Counted from the stretch's first letter, positions 26,361 through 37,766 are shown. The stretch is 64,000 nt of DNA from Weissella viridescens (GCF_001437355.1 NZ_JQBM01000001.1:62001-126000), one strand, 5' to 3'. Translations and numbers: made by a program. Notes: a model not told the origin generated them from the letters alone.

Positions 26361-27422
26361 ATGACGATTAAGCCACCACATTTAAAAAAAGGGGACACAC
26401 TTGCCTTAGTGACGCTTTCAAACGGTGCACTATTTGATAATGACATTGCCTTAAAAATCGGTCAGCAGCGCCTGGCTGATTTTGGCTTAAGTCTCAAAGT
26501 GATGCCCCATGCAGCTGATTCACCAGAATATTTATGGGAACATCCGGAGGTACGTGCTACTGATTTGAAGGCTGCATTTATGGATGACGATGTCAAAGGG
26601 ATCGTCTGTACCATTGGCGGGTGTGAGACTTATCGACTTACACCATATTTACTTGATGATCCAGAATTTATAAAGGTAGTGCGTCAGCACCCAAAAGTTT
26701 TTATGGGATTTTCAGATACAACGTTAAATCATCTTGTTTTCCAAAAAATTGGCTTGAATACGTTTTATGGACCTAGTTTTTTGAATGATTTCGCTTACTT
26801 AGGGCCTGAAATGTTGCCATTTGCCCGTGATAACTTTGCCCATTTCTTTGTTCCTGAAGCTTATCAGCTTGTATCAAGTCCAGTTTGGTTTGATGAGCGC
26901 CAGGATTTTTCAGCTAATAGCTTGGGCGTACAACGTATGGCACATCAAGAGCGATATGGTTATGAAACGCTGTATGGAACTGGGGCCCAGACAGGCAAAC
27001 TATTAGGTGGATGTATTGAAAGTTTGTTTGATTTGTTAACTGGCCACAATTTTCCTGACGAATTAACCATCAATGCAAAATATGGGCTATGGCCAAAAAA
27101 TTGGCAGGGAAAGATGATGTTCTTAGAGCCGAGTCAAGAGAACCCAGATCCGAAAAAATTAGCGATTTATTTACATCGAATTGCCCAGACCGGGGTTTTC
27201 AATCAGGTATCAGGTTTATTAGTGGGCAAGTCCCAGAACCAGAAGTATTTTCATGAATATCGAAAACTGTATCAACAGCTTGGTGAACGATATCATTTAC
27301 CAGTACTTTATAATGTTAATTTTGGTCATGGCTTTCCACGACTTTCCATGCCATATGGTGTTGAAGTTGAAGTTGACTTTGATGAACAAACGATTAAATT
27401 ACTAGAATCGCCATGGACATAA
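26361..27422 (+). CDS. S66-family LD-carboxypeptidase / MccF-like peptidase
   Basis: 353 residues. The N-terminus (KPPHLKKGDTLALVTLSNG) and the nucleophile loop MGFSDTTLNHLVFQKIGLNTFYGPSF (Ser about 115) define serine peptidase family S66, whose Glu and His partners lie in the C-terminal half (GGCIESLFDLLTG and VNFGHGFPRLSMPYG). Members cleave the LD-bond of murein tetrapeptides or inactivate microcin C7-like compounds; the length and IAIYLHRIAQTGVF region favour the MccF-like branch. It has its own ribosome site and terminator. Confidence 0.85.
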   Translation: MTIKPPHLKKGDTLALVTLSNGALFDNDIALKIGQQRLADFGLSLKVMPHAADSPEYLWEHPEVRATDLKAAFMDDDVKGIVCTIGGCETYRLTPYLLDDPEFIKVVRQHPKVFMGFSDTTLNHLVFQKIGLNTFYGPSFLNDFAYLGPEMLPFARDNFAHFFVPEAYQLVSSPVWFDERQDFSANSLGVQRMAHQERYGYETLYGTGAQTGKLLGGCIESLFDLLTGHNFPDELTINAKYGLWPKNWQGKMMFLEPSQENPDPKKLAIYLHRIAQTGVFNQVSGLLVGKSQNQKYFHEYRKLYQQLGERYHLPVLYNVNFGHGFPRLSMPYGVEVEVDFDEQTIKLLESPWT

Positions 27423-27433
27423 ATAAACGATAA

Positions 27434-27461
27434 GGGGCAACTTAAAAGTTGCTCTTTTTTT
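27434..27461 (+). terminator. Terminator after the S66 peptidase gene
   Basis: GGGCAACTT/AAGTTGCTC with a two-base loop core is followed by seven T's. Confidence 0.85.
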
Positions 27462-27633
27462 CTGCAATAAATCAAAAATGAACTTTACTTCTATATAATT
27501 CACTTCTAAAACGTTTAAAACACGAACGATATAAATTAATACCGTTAATTTTAAAGCTAAATGTTTACATTAATGAATAATGGTGGTTAAATGTATGTAA
27601 ATAAGACGTAAATCAATGTTCGTGGAGGAAAAT
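27462..27633 (+). promoter_or_regulatory. Leader and control region of the purine operon
   Basis: A TATAAT (27494-27499) without a good -35 box is followed by AAAACACGAACGAT (27516-27530), which resembles the ACGAAC core of PurR boxes; a second half-site is not clear. TTTACAT (27564) and ATGTAAA (27595) form a 7-bp inverted repeat in the leader. No purine riboswitch fold was recognised. GGAGG at 27624-27628 sets the purE start. Confidence 0.4.
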
Positions 27634-28122
27634 ATGCCAAAAGTAGCTGTCATTATGGGGTCACAATCAGATTGGCCAACCATGCAAGAAACAACCAACA
27701 TTTTTGATGATCTCAATATTGATTATGAAGTTCATATTGTTTCTGCTCACCGAACGCCTGAAAGAATGATTTCATTTGCGCAAAACGCACGTGAAAATGG
27801 GTTTGGCATCATTATTGCTGGAGCTGGTGGTGCGGCACACTTGCCAGGTATGGTTGCAGCCGCAACAACGCTTCCCGTGATTGGTGTGCCAATTCAATCA
27901 AAGGCCCTAAATGGTATGGATTCGTTGTTAAGCATTGTTCAAATGCCAAGTGGTGTGCCAGTTGCCACAGTTGCAATAGGTACGGCAGGTGCGAAAAACG
28001 CAGCTTACTTAGCCGCACAGATATTGGGAGTTACAGATTCACACATCGCTCAAGCCATTACCGATTTTCGTAAGCAGCAAGCGGATGCAGTTATTGAAAG
28101 TGAGGCACATTTAAATGACTAA
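27634..28122 (+). CDS. purE: N5-carboxyaminoimidazole ribonucleotide mutase
   Basis: 162 residues from the ATG at 27634 (GGAGG upstream). PurE moves the carboxylate of N5-CAIR to give CAIR. The substrate loops GSQSDWPTM, SAHRTPERM and AGGAAHLPGM are intact. First gene of the purine operon; it overlaps purK by eight bases, the usual pairing with the enzyme that makes its substrate. Confidence 0.95.
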   Translation: MPKVAVIMGSQSDWPTMQETTNIFDDLNIDYEVHIVSAHRTPERMISFAQNARENGFGIIIAGAGGAAHLPGMVAAATTLPVIGVPIQSKALNGMDSLLSIVQMPSGVPVATVAIGTAGAKNAAYLAAQILGVTDSHIAQAITDFRKQQADAVIESEAHLND

Positions 28123-29242
28123 GCCAATCTTACCACCCGCAACTATCGGTATTATTGGTGGCGGACAGTTAGGACAAATGATGGCCTTGGCTGCTAAGCC
28201 AATGGGGTACCGTGTCATCGTTTTAGATCCAACGCCAAATGCACCTGCCGGTCAAGTTGCCGATGAACAAGTAATTGCGTCATATAACGATGCTGCCGCT
28301 TTAACCGATTTGGCTCGACGTGTGGATGTGCTGACCTATGAATTTGAAAATGTTGATTTAGCAACACTTGAAACCTTAGGAACATTAACGCCATTACCAC
28401 AAGGAACTGAGTTGTTAGCAACGACTAAAAACCGGTTGTCTGAAAAGAGATTTTTACAAAGTTTGAACTTACCAGTTACTGAGTTTGCTGAAGTGAAAAA
28501 CGTTGCTGATTTAGATGCTGCGGTTCAACAAGTTAAATTGCCTGCCATCTTGAAGACTGTTGAAGGTGGATATGATGGTCATGGTCAATGGGATATTCCA
28601 GACCGTGAGGCATTGGCAGAATTAGTTGCCCATTGGGATAACGATATTGAAGAAACATTGATTTTAGAGCATCGCATTGATTTTGATTATGAAGTCAGTG
28701 TAATGGTCACAACAGACGGAACAGATACAACCCGTGTCTGGCCAATTACCGTCAATGAGCATCACAAACATATCTTACGTAGTTCATTAGCCGATGGCCA
28801 ACAATCCACGCACTTACAGGCCATTGTTACCGATATCGCTCAAAAAATTGCGCAGGCCTTTAACTTAAAGGGTGTGTTAGGCATTGAAATGTTCGTAAAG
28901 GGCGATGCCATTTACATCAATGAATTAACACCACGACCACATAACTCGGGTCACTATAGCATTGAAGGCACGAATGTTTCTCAGTTCGAAGGACATATTC
29001 GCAGTATTGCTGGTCTGCCGATTCCTGAAATCACCTTAGCAGCACCAAGCATGATGCTGAATTTGTTGGGTGAAACCCTCGATAAGGCTCGTGAAGCACT
29101 TGTCGATCATCCCGAATGGCACTTCCACGACTATGGTAAGGCTGACATTAAGCCATTACGAAAGATGGGACACATCACGGTTACTGGAACTGAAGCAATT
29201 AATGCATTAAAAGCATGGGGGATGTCAAATGGCGCATACTGA
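28115..29242 (+). CDS. purK: N5-carboxyaminoimidazole ribonucleotide synthase
   Basis: 375 residues with an ATP-grasp fold. PurK carboxylates AIR using ATP and bicarbonate. The N-terminus IGIIGGGQLGQMMALAAKPMGY is characteristic, followed by the ATP-grasp core (LPAILKTVEGGYDGHGQW) and the metal/ATP residues in INELTPRPHNSGHYSIEG. It overlaps purE and purC, indicating coupled translation. Confidence 0.95.
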   Translation: MTKPILPPATIGIIGGGQLGQMMALAAKPMGYRVIVLDPTPNAPAGQVADEQVIASYNDAAALTDLARRVDVLTYEFENVDLATLETLGTLTPLPQGTELLATTKNRLSEKRFLQSLNLPVTEFAEVKNVADLDAAVQQVKLPAILKTVEGGYDGHGQWDIPDREALAELVAHWDNDIEETLILEHRIDFDYEVSVMVTTDGTDTTRVWPITVNEHHKHILRSSLADGQQSTHLQAIVTDIAQKIAQAFNLKGVLGIEMFVKGDAIYINELTPRPHNSGHYSIEGTNVSQFEGHIRSIAGLPIPEITLAAPSMMLNLLGETLDKAREALVDHPEWHFHDYGKADIKPLRKMGHITVTGTEAINALKAWGMSNGAY

Positions 29243-29963
29243 AATTGAACAAGGTAATTTAATTACCGCAGGTAAGGCTAAGGCTTTATATGAAACAAAC
29301 AACCCGGAATACATCTGGGTCCACAATTTAGACCAAGCCACAGCTTTAAATGGTAAACGAAAAGAAGCTGTTGCAGACAAGGCCTATTATACAAATCAAA
29401 TTAGTCGTTATTTATTTGAATACTTAAATCAAAAAGGGGTTCCAACGCATTATGTGGAAGCCTTAAATGAGACTGATAGCTTAGTCCATCGTTTGACGAT
29501 GCTTCCAATTGAAGTTGTAACACGTAATTATGCTTCAGGACATTTCGTGAGTCGCTTCGATGTTGAACCGATGTTTCCATTGGAACCCACCGTTCTGGAA
29601 TTCTATTACAAATCAGATGCTTTGGATGATCCATTCATGAATGACTCACAAATACTTGCCCTCAATCTGGCATCACTGGAAAGTATCACGCGAATTAAAG
29701 ACCTAACCCATCAAATCAATCCACTCTTAAACCAATTGTTCGATGAAATTGGGATTACCTTAGTTGACTTCAAGCTTGAATTTGGCCGTAATACCGATGA
29801 TGTCATCGTACTAGGCGATGAACTTTCACCAGATAATATGCGGTTAGTTGATCAGACCACGGGTGACTCACTCGATAAAGATGTTTTCCGTCAGCAAACT
29901 GGCGATTTAACGACTGGTTATGCCCAAGTGCTCACACGTCTACAAGCAAAATTAGGAGAATAA
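29229..29963 (+). CDS. purC: SAICAR synthase
   Basis: 244 residues. PurC condenses CAIR with aspartate using ATP. Motifs: AGKAKALYET (phosphate loop), EVVTRNYASGHFVSR (CAIR binding), LVDFKLEFGR and VLGDELSPDNMRL (metal and aspartate binding). The ATG overlaps the end of purK by 14 bases and continues the operon. Confidence 0.95.
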   Translation: MAHTEIEQGNLITAGKAKALYETNNPEYIWVHNLDQATALNGKRKEAVADKAYYTNQISRYLFEYLNQKGVPTHYVEALNETDSLVHRLTMLPIEVVTRNYASGHFVSRFDVEPMFPLEPTVLEFYYKSDALDDPFMNDSQILALNLASLESITRIKDLTHQINPLLNQLFDEIGITLVDFKLEFGRNTDDVIVLGDELSPDNMRLVDQTTGDSLDKDVFRQQTGDLTTGYAQVLTRLQAKLGE

Positions 29964-29965
29964 AA

Positions 29966-30220
29966 ATGTATTTAGCAAAAATCAAAGTAACGTATAAGCC
30001 TTCAGTTTTGGATCCACAAGGAGAGGTCATCAAGTCTGCACTGCACCGTCTAGACTATGAAACCGTAGAACAGGTTATTCAAGGTAAATACTTTGAGGTT
30101 AGGTTATCTGCTGATTCATTGGCTGCTGCCAATGGTTTGGTAGAATCAATGACTGAAGCACTTTTGATTAATCAAAATACAGAAACTTACAATTATACCG
30201 TCGAGGAGGTTGAAGCCTAA
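29966..30220 (+). CDS. purS: FGAM synthase subunit PurS
   Basis: 84 residues. The small subunit of the three-part Gram-positive FGAM synthase that links PurL and PurQ. The pattern YKPSVLDPQGEVIKSALHRLDYETVEQVIQGKYFEV is typical. It begins two bases after purC and is separated from purQ by two bases. Confidence 0.94.
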   Translation: MYLAKIKVTYKPSVLDPQGEVIKSALHRLDYETVEQVIQGKYFEVRLSADSLAAANGLVESMTEALLINQNTETYNYTVEEVEA

Positions 30221-30222
30221 TC

Positions 30223-30897
30223 ATGAAATCAGTTGTAGTTCGTTTCCCAGGCTCTAATTGTGATGAAGATATGTTTTACGCTTTGCAAGAACTTGGATTA
30301 AATCCAAGTTTCGTTTCAGCCCAAAGTGATATTTCCTTAGCCGATTATGATGCAATTTTTCTTCCCGGTGGGTTCTCTTATGGTGACTATTTACGAACAG
30401 GTGCTATTGCTCGTTTTTCACCAATCATGCAGGCTGTGCAAGCTGCAGCAGATAATGGACAACTTGTTGTTGGCATTTGTAACGGTTTCCAGATTTTAAC
30501 AGAGAGCGGTCTCTTACCTGGGCAGCTGATGATGAACGAAGTGCCTGGTTTCATTTGTGATGAAACACTATTACAGGTTGAACAAGCTGAATCAGCCTTT
30601 ACCAATGCCTACACCACAGACGAAATCCTTATTCCCGTCGCACACGCTGATGGGCGCTACTATGCTGATGAACAAACTTTAGCTGACCTCGAATCCAATC
30701 ATCAAATTGTCTTTAAGTACACATCTAATTTAAATGGTTCTGAAGATATGATTGCCGGTATTACCAACAAGCAAGGCAATGTCTTGGGCATGATGCCTCA
30801 TCCAGAACGCGCGGTTGATCCATTAATCGGCAATACGGATGGTCAAAACTTCTTCAAGAGTATTTTAGCAACGGTTGCAACACAAGGAGTGAACTAA
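30223..30897 (+). CDS. purQ: FGAM synthase glutaminase subunit PurQ
   Basis: 224 residues. A class I glutamine amidotransferase that releases ammonia for PurL. The nucleophile Cys lies in VVGICNGFQIL (about 86), and the His-Glu pair in MMPHPERAVD near the C-terminus. PGGFSYGDYLRTGAIA forms the oxyanion loop. All catalytic residues are present. Confidence 0.95.
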   Translation: MKSVVVRFPGSNCDEDMFYALQELGLNPSFVSAQSDISLADYDAIFLPGGFSYGDYLRTGAIARFSPIMQAVQAAADNGQLVVGICNGFQILTESGLLPGQLMMNEVPGFICDETLLQVEQAESAFTNAYTTDEILIPVAHADGRYYADEQTLADLESNHQIVFKYTSNLNGSEDMIAGITNKQGNVLGMMPHPERAVDPLIGNTDGQNFFKSILATVATQGVN

Positions 30898-30898
30898 C

Positions 30899-33130
30899 AT
30901 GGTCGAGATGGTATCTAATCCAATGGCAAATGAGCCGAACCCCACTGACATTCAAACAACTAAGTTGTATGAAGCTTGGGGCTTAACTGAACATGAATAT
31001 GATTTGATTGTTGATGAACTAGGACGATTACCGAATTATACTGAAACAGGCTTATTTTCAGCCATGTGGTCTGAACATTGTTCATATAAGAAATCAAAAC
31101 CTGTTTTACGAACATTTTGGTCAAAAAATGAACGTGTACTTCAAGGACCAGGTGAAGGTGCCGGTATTTTAGATATTGGTGATAACCAGGCCGTCGTCTT
31201 TAAAGCTGAATCACATAATCATCCTTCAGCAGTTGAACCATATGAGGGTGCTGCTACAGGCGTTGAGGGAATCTTACGTGATATCTTTTCGATGGGTGCC
31301 CAGCCAATTGCAGTGCTTGATAGTCTTCAATTTGGAGATGTTACGTCAAAGCAAACGCAACGTCTAATTGACGGCGTGGTTGCTGGCATTGCTGGATATG
31401 GTAATGCAATTGGTATTCCAACCGTTGGTGGCGCAATGAACTTTGATGCGACGTATCAACATAATCCCTTAGTCAATGTCATGGCCGTCGGGTTGCTTGA
31501 TCAAGATTTGCTACATGTTGGAAAAGCTGAAGGTGCTGGAAACGTTGTGCTATACGTTGGGGCAACAACTGGACGTGACGGTATTCAAGGGGCTACCTTT
31601 GCTTCAGCTGAATTTGATTCTTCCGAAGATCAAAATCGTTCAGCCGTTCAAGTTGGTGATCCCTTTATGGAAAAGCTTGTCATGGATGCAACCATTCAAG
31701 CCATTCAAGAATACGGCGATGTCATTGTCGGCGTTCAAGATATGGGGGCCGCTGGTTTAGTATCATCAACGGCCGAAATGGCTGATAAAGCTGGTATGGG
31801 AATGATCTTAGATTTGGATCAAGTCCCACAGCGTGAAGAAAATATGACCCCCTACGAATTAATGCTCTCTGAATCACAAGAACGCATGATTCTGGTTGTT
31901 AAAAAGGGACACGAAGATGCCGTAAAGCAGATCTTCACAGATGCCGACTTAAACGCGATTGTGATTGGTGAAGTTACCGATAATAAACAGTATCAACTTA
32001 CCTTTGATGGGGCGCTGGTAGCCGATGTGCCTGTTGATTTCTTAACATCAGCCCCAAAGGTTGAATTGCCACAAACTGAACCTGCTCGTTTAGTTGAAGC
32101 AACAACAGCGCAATATCAACCTGAAGTGACAGATGCTACTGCTGTTTTAAAGCAATTATTAGCACAACCAACGATTGCTTCTAAGGCAGCTTTATATCGC
32201 CACTTTGATTGTAGCGTTCGTGCTGACACCGTTATCAAACCCGGAGGCGATGCGGCAGTTGTACGTGTTCGCGGGACGGAAAAGGCTTTGGCAATGACGA
32301 CAGACATCAACAGTCGTTACACATATCTTAACCCTTATATTGGTGGACAATGGGCCATTTTGGAAGCAGCACAAAACATTGTCGCAACTGGAGCCGAGCC
32401 AATCGGAATTACGGATTGTTTGAATTTTGGAAACCCTGATGATCCAGAAATTTATTACGAATTAGCGCAATCCGTTGCCGGAATCAATGAAGTGGCTCAA
32501 GTGATTAATACACCTGTCATTTCTGGAAATGTATCCCTATATAACGAAACGGATGGAACTGCGATTTATCCTACGCCGATGGTCGGTATGGTGGGCTTGC
32601 ACACATCAACAGATGATATTACGACCATTCAAGCCAAACAAGCTGGCGATGTCGTTTATCTTGTTGGTGAATTAAAAGCACAATTTAATGGTAGTGAGAT
32701 TCAACACATGCAAACTGGTTCAGTGTCAGGAGACTTATTCTCAATTAACGTGGATCATGCTCAGGCAGTACAAGCGAAAATACTTGAAGCCGCGCAAAGT
32801 CATTATGTCAATAGTATTCATGACATTGCTGAAGGTGGATTAGGGGTTGCCGCATCTGAAATTTTGTTTGGCACACCATTTGGTGCTGAACTTACCTTGG
32901 CAGCACCAATCGGAAATGCCTTTTCGGAAGCGCCAAGTATGTTTATTGTGACGGTAGCTCCAGCAGAACAAGCAGTGTTCGAGGCTTTGATGGGCGACGA
33001 AGCAACAAAGTTGGGTGAAATCACGGAAAATCCAACCCTTAAGCTTGTCGCACAGGATCAAACAATTAACGTATCCGTATCTGATGTAGAAAGTATGTAC
33101 AAGGACAGCTTATGGCAACAACTACAATAG
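30899..33130 (+). CDS. purL: FGAM synthase large subunit PurL
   Basis: 743 residues, the normal small-type PurL. It uses ATP and ammonia from PurQ to convert FGAR to [51 protein letters not shown] and the second-half [12 protein letters not shown] mark the paired AIRS-like domains. AAGGAG nine bases upstream supports the ATG at 30899; a second in-frame ATG lies eight codons downstream. It overlaps purF by 19 bases. Confidence 0.95.
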   Translation: MVEMVSNPMANEPNPTDIQTTKLYEAWGLTEHEYDLIVDELGRLPNYTETGLFSAMWSEHCSYKKSKPVLRTFWSKNERVLQGPGEGAGILDIGDNQAVVFKAESHNHPSAVEPYEGAATGVEGILRDIFSMGAQPIAVLDSLQFGDVTSKQTQRLIDGVVAGIAGYGNAIGIPTVGGAMNFDATYQHNPLVNVMAVGLLDQDLLHVGKAEGAGNVVLYVGATTGRDGIQGATFASAEFDSSEDQNRSAVQVGDPFMEKLVMDATIQAIQEYGDVIVGVQDMGAAGLVSSTAEMADKAGMGMILDLDQVPQREENMTPYELMLSESQERMILVVKKGHEDAVKQIFTDADLNAIVIGEVTDNKQYQLTFDGALVADVPVDFLTSAPKVELPQTEPARLVEATTAQYQPEVTDATAVLKQLLAQPTIASKAALYRHFDCSVRADTVIKPGGDAAVVRVRGTEKALAMTTDINSRYTYLNPYIGGQWAILEAAQNIVATGAEPIGITDCLNFGNPDDPEIYYELAQSVAGINEVAQVINTPVISGNVSLYNETDGTAIYPTPMVGMVGLHTSTDDITTIQAKQAGDVVYLVGELKAQFNGSEIQHMQTGSVSGDLFSINVDHAQAVQAKILEAAQSHYVNSIHDIAEGGLGVAASEILFGTPFGAELTLAAPIGNAFSEAPSMFIVTVAPAEQAVFEALMGDEATKLGEITENPTLKLVAQDQTINVSVSDVESMYKDSLWQQLQ

Positions 33131-34580
33131 TAAATGAACGTTCGCTAAATGAAGAATGTGGTATTTTCGGCGTTTGGGATAATCCAGAAGCCGCTGAATT
33201 AACTTTTTATGGCTTACATGCGTTACAACATCGCGGACAAGAAGGGGCCGGTATTGTTTCAAAGAAGGCTGATGGTCGTCTCTGGCAAGAACGAGGTTTA
33301 GGACTATTGAGTGAAGTCTTTGCCGATCCGCGCCGAATGATGAATTTGGTTGGGGATTCAGCAATTGGGCATGTTCGTTACGCCACGGCAGGCAGTAACG
33401 GAATTGAAAATATTCAACCATTTATGGTGAATTTTTCTGACATGCAAATTGCATTAGCGCATAACGTAACATCACCAATGCCAAGACGTTACGTCAAGAA
33501 CTTGAAGATGAAGGTGCAATTTTCCAATCTTCATCGGATACGGAGATTTTGTTGCACCTCATTCGACGATCAAAAGCACTGACTTTTGATGAGAAATTGC
33601 AAGAAGCCTTGCTTAAACTTCGTGGTGGGTTTGCGTTTCTACTCTTAACGCCGAATGCAATGTACGCCGCGCTTGATCCACACGGCTTCCGACCTTTTGT
33701 GATTGGTCGGTTACCTAACAATGGCGCTTACGTTGTCGCGAGTGAGACAGCTGCATTAGCTTCAGTAAATGCAGCATTTGTGCAAGATGTGCAGCCCGGT
33801 GAATTGATTCGCTTTGATAACACGGGCATGCACGTTTCCAACTATACTGAGCATACAACGTTAAACATCGATGCCATGGAATATATTTATTTTGCTCGTC
33901 CAGATTCCAATATTTATGGTGTGAATGTGCATAAAGCACGCAAACGCATGGGTAAGGCGACGGCCATTGAGCATCCAGTTGCGGCTGACATGGTGGTTGG
34001 CGTGCCTAATTCATCCTTATCAGCTGCAATGGGCTACGCCGAACAGGCGCAATTACCAAACGAAATGGGCTTAGTGAAGAATCAATACATTGCGCGTAGC
34101 TTTATTGAACCAACGCAAGAAAAGCGTGAACGCGCCGTACGAATGAAATTGAGTGCGGTACCAGCCATTGTTTCAGGTCAACGCGTCATTCTCGTAGATG
34201 ATTCAATTGTTCGTGGAACGACTTCAAAGTACATTATTAAGATGCTTCGCGATGCTGGGGCGAGTGAAGTCCATGTACGCATTGCTTCACCTGAATTCAA
34301 ATACCCTTCATTTTATGGCGTTGACATGCAAACGACGGATGAATTGATGGCTGCCCACCACACAAAAGCTGAAATGTGTGAAATCATCGGAGCCGATTCA
34401 CTAGAATTTTTATCCGTTGATGGGTTAATTGATAGCATCGACTTACCTTATTCAGGGGCAGGCAATGGACTGACAACGACCTACTTTGATGGTCACTATC
34501 CATCGCCAGTTTACGATTACCAAGCATAATTGGCAAAATTAGCTGAAGCTGGCGTGGTGACCTTTGACCCCGAACCCTAA
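33112..34580 (+). pseudogene. purF: Amidophosphoribosyltransferase, with a frameshift and a premature TAA
   Basis: PurF makes phosphoribosylamine from PRPP and glutamine, the first committed purine step. The 5' part ([34 protein letters not shown], nucleophile Cys) runs to ...ALAHN. There the DNA reads AACGTAACATCACC where AACGGTAACATCACC would give [20 protein letters not shown]; one G is missing near 33466. The second part, including the PRPP loop [14 protein letters not shown], is open to a TAA at 34527. The same frame continues 16 more codons (LAKLAEAGVVTFDPEP) to 34580, as if CAA became TAA. The second lesion alone may be tolerated; the first should abolish activity. Confidence 0.88.
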
Positions 34581-34606
34581 TCACTACTTTTAAAGGAGAA
34601 GCTGAC

Positions 34607-35659
34607 ATGACAGATGAAAGTGCGTATGCTGCATCCGGTGTAAGTGTTGAAGCCGGAAAAGAGAGTGTTGCCCAAATGCAAGCAGCCGTTGAAGCAACTT
34701 ATACCGATAGCGTTTTGTCCCCATTAGGCAGTTTTGGATCAGCCTTTGCTTTAGGTCAGGCGCTACATGACCCAGTCTTAATTAGTGGGACAGATGGTGT
34801 CGGAACAAAGTTGTTATTAACGATTGCCGCACAAAAATATGACACGATTGGTCAAGACCTGGTTGCCATGGTTATGAACGATGTATTAGCTCAAGGCGCC
34901 AAACCATTGTTTATGCTTGATTACTTAGCTGTCGATAAGATGCGTCCAGAGGTTGTCGCCACATTGGTTAAAGGGGTCGCTCAAGCGACTAAGACCATTG
35001 GTGCTTCATTGATTGGAGGGGAATCGGCCGAATTACCCGGTATGTACGCAAAAAATCATTATGATCTTGCAGGTTTTGGCGTTGGCGTCGTCGAACGAGA
35101 TGCCTTGCTTTCAGCTGAAAATGCTCAGGCCGGTGATGTTCTAATTGGCTTACCTTCAAGCGGGCTCCACTCAAATGGATATTCTTTGGTTCGACGCGTC
35201 TTGGGTCTTGAAACGGATGCAGACTTTACCAAATTACCGGAAGCCATGCAACAAACGTTGCTAGAGCCAACCCGCTTGTATCAACCAGCGCTAAATCCCA
35301 TTTTGGGTATGGATGGCTTGCATAGTATGGCGCATATCACAGGTGGCGGGATTGTTGAGAATTTGCCTCGCGCATATGATGAAACTCTCGCTGCTGAGCT
35401 CGAATGGGGTAGTTGGCCAATCCTGCCCATTTTCGACATTCTGCAAAAGCAAGGTAATTTAAGCTTAGAAGATATGTTATTGACCTTTAATAATGGTCTT
35501 GGCATGGTCTTGGCGGTTGCTCCTGATGCGGTTAACGCTATGATGCAGCAATTTAATACTCATGATGAACCTGCCTACATCATTGGAAAACTACAACCAC
35601 GCACGACTTCAGACATTGAATGGAAGGGGCAAGCACCATGGCCAATGACGTTCGACTAG
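34607..35659 (+). CDS. purM: AIR synthase
   Basis: 350 residues. PurM cyclises FGAM to AIR with ATP. The N-terminus YAASGVSVEAGKESVAQM, then GTDGVGTKLLL, MVMNDVLAQGAKPLFMLDYLAV and HITGGGIVENLPR are classic PurM motifs. AAAGGAG precedes the ATG. It overlaps purN by 22 bases. Confidence 0.95.
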   Translation: MTDESAYAASGVSVEAGKESVAQMQAAVEATYTDSVLSPLGSFGSAFALGQALHDPVLISGTDGVGTKLLLTIAAQKYDTIGQDLVAMVMNDVLAQGAKPLFMLDYLAVDKMRPEVVATLVKGVAQATKTIGASLIGGESAELPGMYAKNHYDLAGFGVGVVERDALLSAENAQAGDVLIGLPSSGLHSNGYSLVRRVLGLETDADFTKLPEAMQQTLLEPTRLYQPALNPILGMDGLHSMAHITGGGIVENLPRAYDETLAAELEWGSWPILPIFDILQKQGNLSLEDMLLTFNNGLGMVLAVAPDAVNAMMQQFNTHDEPAYIIGKLQPRTTSDIEWKGQAPWPMTFD

Positions 35660-36225
35660 CCGTTTTTGCATCTGGTCATGGCACAAATTTTGCCGCTATT
35701 CTTGACGCAATTCAGACGCAAAGCCTGTCTTGCCAGATTGTCCGCTTAGTCGTTGATAAAGCAAACGCTGGGGCATTGGCAATTGCCGAAGCTCACAATA
35801 TTCCGACGTTGGTAGTGAACTATAAGGCTGCCGGAAGTCGCGACGTTGTTGAACAGGAAATTATTACGCAACTAAAGGACGATGGCGTACAGGGGATTTT
35901 GTTAGCAGGCTACATGCGGATTATTACGCCTAAACTCTTACAGGCATTTCCACAAAAAATCGTTAATATTCATCCAGCTTTATTACCCAGTTTTCCAGGA
36001 ACACATGGTATTGAAGACGCTTTTAATTACGGCGTCAAAGTCACTGGTGTCACCGTCCATTTTGTGGACGAGGGCACAGATACGGGGCAAATTATTGATC
36101 AGCAAGCGGTGCGTATTACCAACGACGATACGCTCGCAAGTTTAGAAACAAAAATTCATGACGTTGAGCATCACTTATATCCCGCGGTTTTAGCACAATT
36201 ATTGAAAGAAGAGGTATTTAACTAA
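35638..36225 (+). CDS. purN: Phosphoribosylglycinamide formyltransferase
   Basis: 195 residues from the ATG at 35638 inside purM; the upstream in-frame ATG at 35620 gives an unusual extension. PurN transfers formyl from 10-formyl-THF to GAR. The catalytic Asn-His-Asp set is seen in [16 protein letters not shown] and [27 protein letters not shown] is the phosphate loop. Its cofactor is supplied by fhs at the end of the operon. Confidence 0.95.
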   Translation: MANDVRLAVFASGHGTNFAAILDAIQTQSLSCQIVRLVVDKANAGALAIAEAHNIPTLVVNYKAAGSRDVVEQEIITQLKDDGVQGILLAGYMRIITPKLLQAFPQKIVNIHPALLPSFPGTHGIEDAFNYGVKVTGVTVHFVDEGTDTGQIIDQQAVRITNDDTLASLETKIHDVEHHLYPAVLAQLLKEEVFN

Positions 36226-37751
36226 TGGCACGAGCACTAATGAGCGTTTCAGATAAGCAAGGTTTAGTTCCTTTCGCACAAGCATTGACTGAATTAGGTT
36301 ATGAGATTGTTTCAACTGGTGGCACCCTACGAACTTTACAAGAAGCAGGGATTGAGGCTATTGCAATTGATGACGTTACTGGTTTCCCAGAAATTTTAGA
36401 TGGACGTGTTAAGACATTGCACCCACGTGTACACGCTGGATTGTTAGCACGTCGTGACTTGCCAGAACACATGGAAACTTTGGCTGAATTGGATATCACG
36501 CCAATTGATATGGTCGTCGTTAATTTGTATCCATTCAAGCACACCATTCAAAAACCGGATGTGACTCGTGCCGATGCCATCGAAAATATTGATATTGGTG
36601 GCCCTTCAATGCTTCGCTCAGCTGCTAAAAATGCGCAAGACGTTTTACCCATTGTTGATCCAGATGATTACAATGAAGTGATTGAACGTTTGCAAACAGA
36701 TAATGTTGACCAAACGTACCGACACGGTTTGGCTGCGAAGGTCTTCCGTCACACAGCCGCGTACGATGCACTAATTGCTGACTATCTTACTGATGAAGAC
36801 TTTACCAAGCAAAAGACTGAAACTTATGAATTAGTGGATAACTTACGATATGGTGAAAATGCGCACCAGGATGCTGCTGCTTATCGTGATGCCTTACCAA
36901 CTGACTATTCAGTCTTGAGCGCCAATATTTTGCATGGTAAGAAGCTTTCATATAACAATATCCGCGATGCCGACGCTGCCTTACGGATCATTGCTGATTT
37001 CTCTGAGCCAACGGTTGTGACAGTTAAGCATATGAATCCAGCCGGGATTGGGCAAGGGGACACCATTGAACAAGCTTGGGATCGCGCTTTCTATGCCGAT
37101 GATATCTCAATCTTTGGAGGGATTGTTGCCTTGAACCGTGAGGTAGACTTGGCAACTGCCCAAAAGATGCATAAAATCTTCCTTGAAATCATCATTGCGC
37201 CAAGCTTTACAGATGATGCGTACGCTGAATTAGCTAAAAAGAAGAACTTGCGCTTGTTGACTTTGCCATTTACAAATGACATTCCGCAAGCCGTTGAATT
37301 GACATCAATCTTGGGTGGTACGGTGATGCAACATCGTGATTTATTGGAAGAAAAGCGTGAAAACTATGAAGTGGTTTCACAGGCGCAACCAACAGAAGCC
37401 CAATTGGCAACCCTTGAATTCGCACAAACTGTTGTTAAGCACGTGAAGTCAAACGCAATTGTTGTGGCAACCGATAATCAAACCCTTGGAATTGGTGCTG
37501 GACAACCAAATCGAATTGATTCAGTTAAGTTGGCTGTTGACCATGCTTCAACCAAGGACGGTTTTGACAAAGCTGTTTTGGCCTCAGATGCTTACTTCCC
37601 AATGGATGATTCAGTGCAATATGCTGCGGACCATGGCATCAAAGCCATTGTTGAACCTGGTGGCTCAATTAAGGACCAAGCTTCAATTGATAAGGCTAAC
37701 GAGCTTGGCATTGTCTTGGTCTTTTCTGGAAACCGTCACTTTAAGCATTAA
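36225..37751 (+). CDS. purH: AICAR formyltransferase / IMP cyclohydrolase
   Basis: 508 residues, a two-domain enzyme for the last two steps to IMP. The N-terminal MGS-like domain ([17 protein letters not shown]...[13 protein letters not shown]...[15 protein letters not shown]) closes the ring; the C-terminal domain uses 10-formyl-THF ([34 protein letters not shown]). The ATG overlaps the purN stop (TAATG). Intact. Confidence 0.96.
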   Translation: MARALMSVSDKQGLVPFAQALTELGYEIVSTGGTLRTLQEAGIEAIAIDDVTGFPEILDGRVKTLHPRVHAGLLARRDLPEHMETLAELDITPIDMVVVNLYPFKHTIQKPDVTRADAIENIDIGGPSMLRSAAKNAQDVLPIVDPDDYNEVIERLQTDNVDQTYRHGLAAKVFRHTAAYDALIADYLTDEDFTKQKTETYELVDNLRYGENAHQDAAAYRDALPTDYSVLSANILHGKKLSYNNIRDADAALRIIADFSEPTVVTVKHMNPAGIGQGDTIEQAWDRAFYADDISIFGGIVALNREVDLATAQKMHKIFLEIIIAPSFTDDAYAELAKKKNLRLLTLPFTNDIPQAVELTSILGGTVMQHRDLLEEKRENYEVVSQAQPTEAQLATLEFAQTVVKHVKSNAIVVATDNQTLGIGAGQPNRIDSVKLAVDHASTKDGFDKAVLASDAYFPMDDSVQYAADHGIKAIVEPGGSIKDQASIDKANELGIVLVFSGNRHFKH

Positions 37752-37766
37752 GATTGGAGTAGGTCA

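Noticed and set aside
33549..34529. Second half of purF as a separate gene
   Set aside because: It lacks the catalytic Cys domain and joins the upstream half by one missing G, so it is part of one damaged gene.
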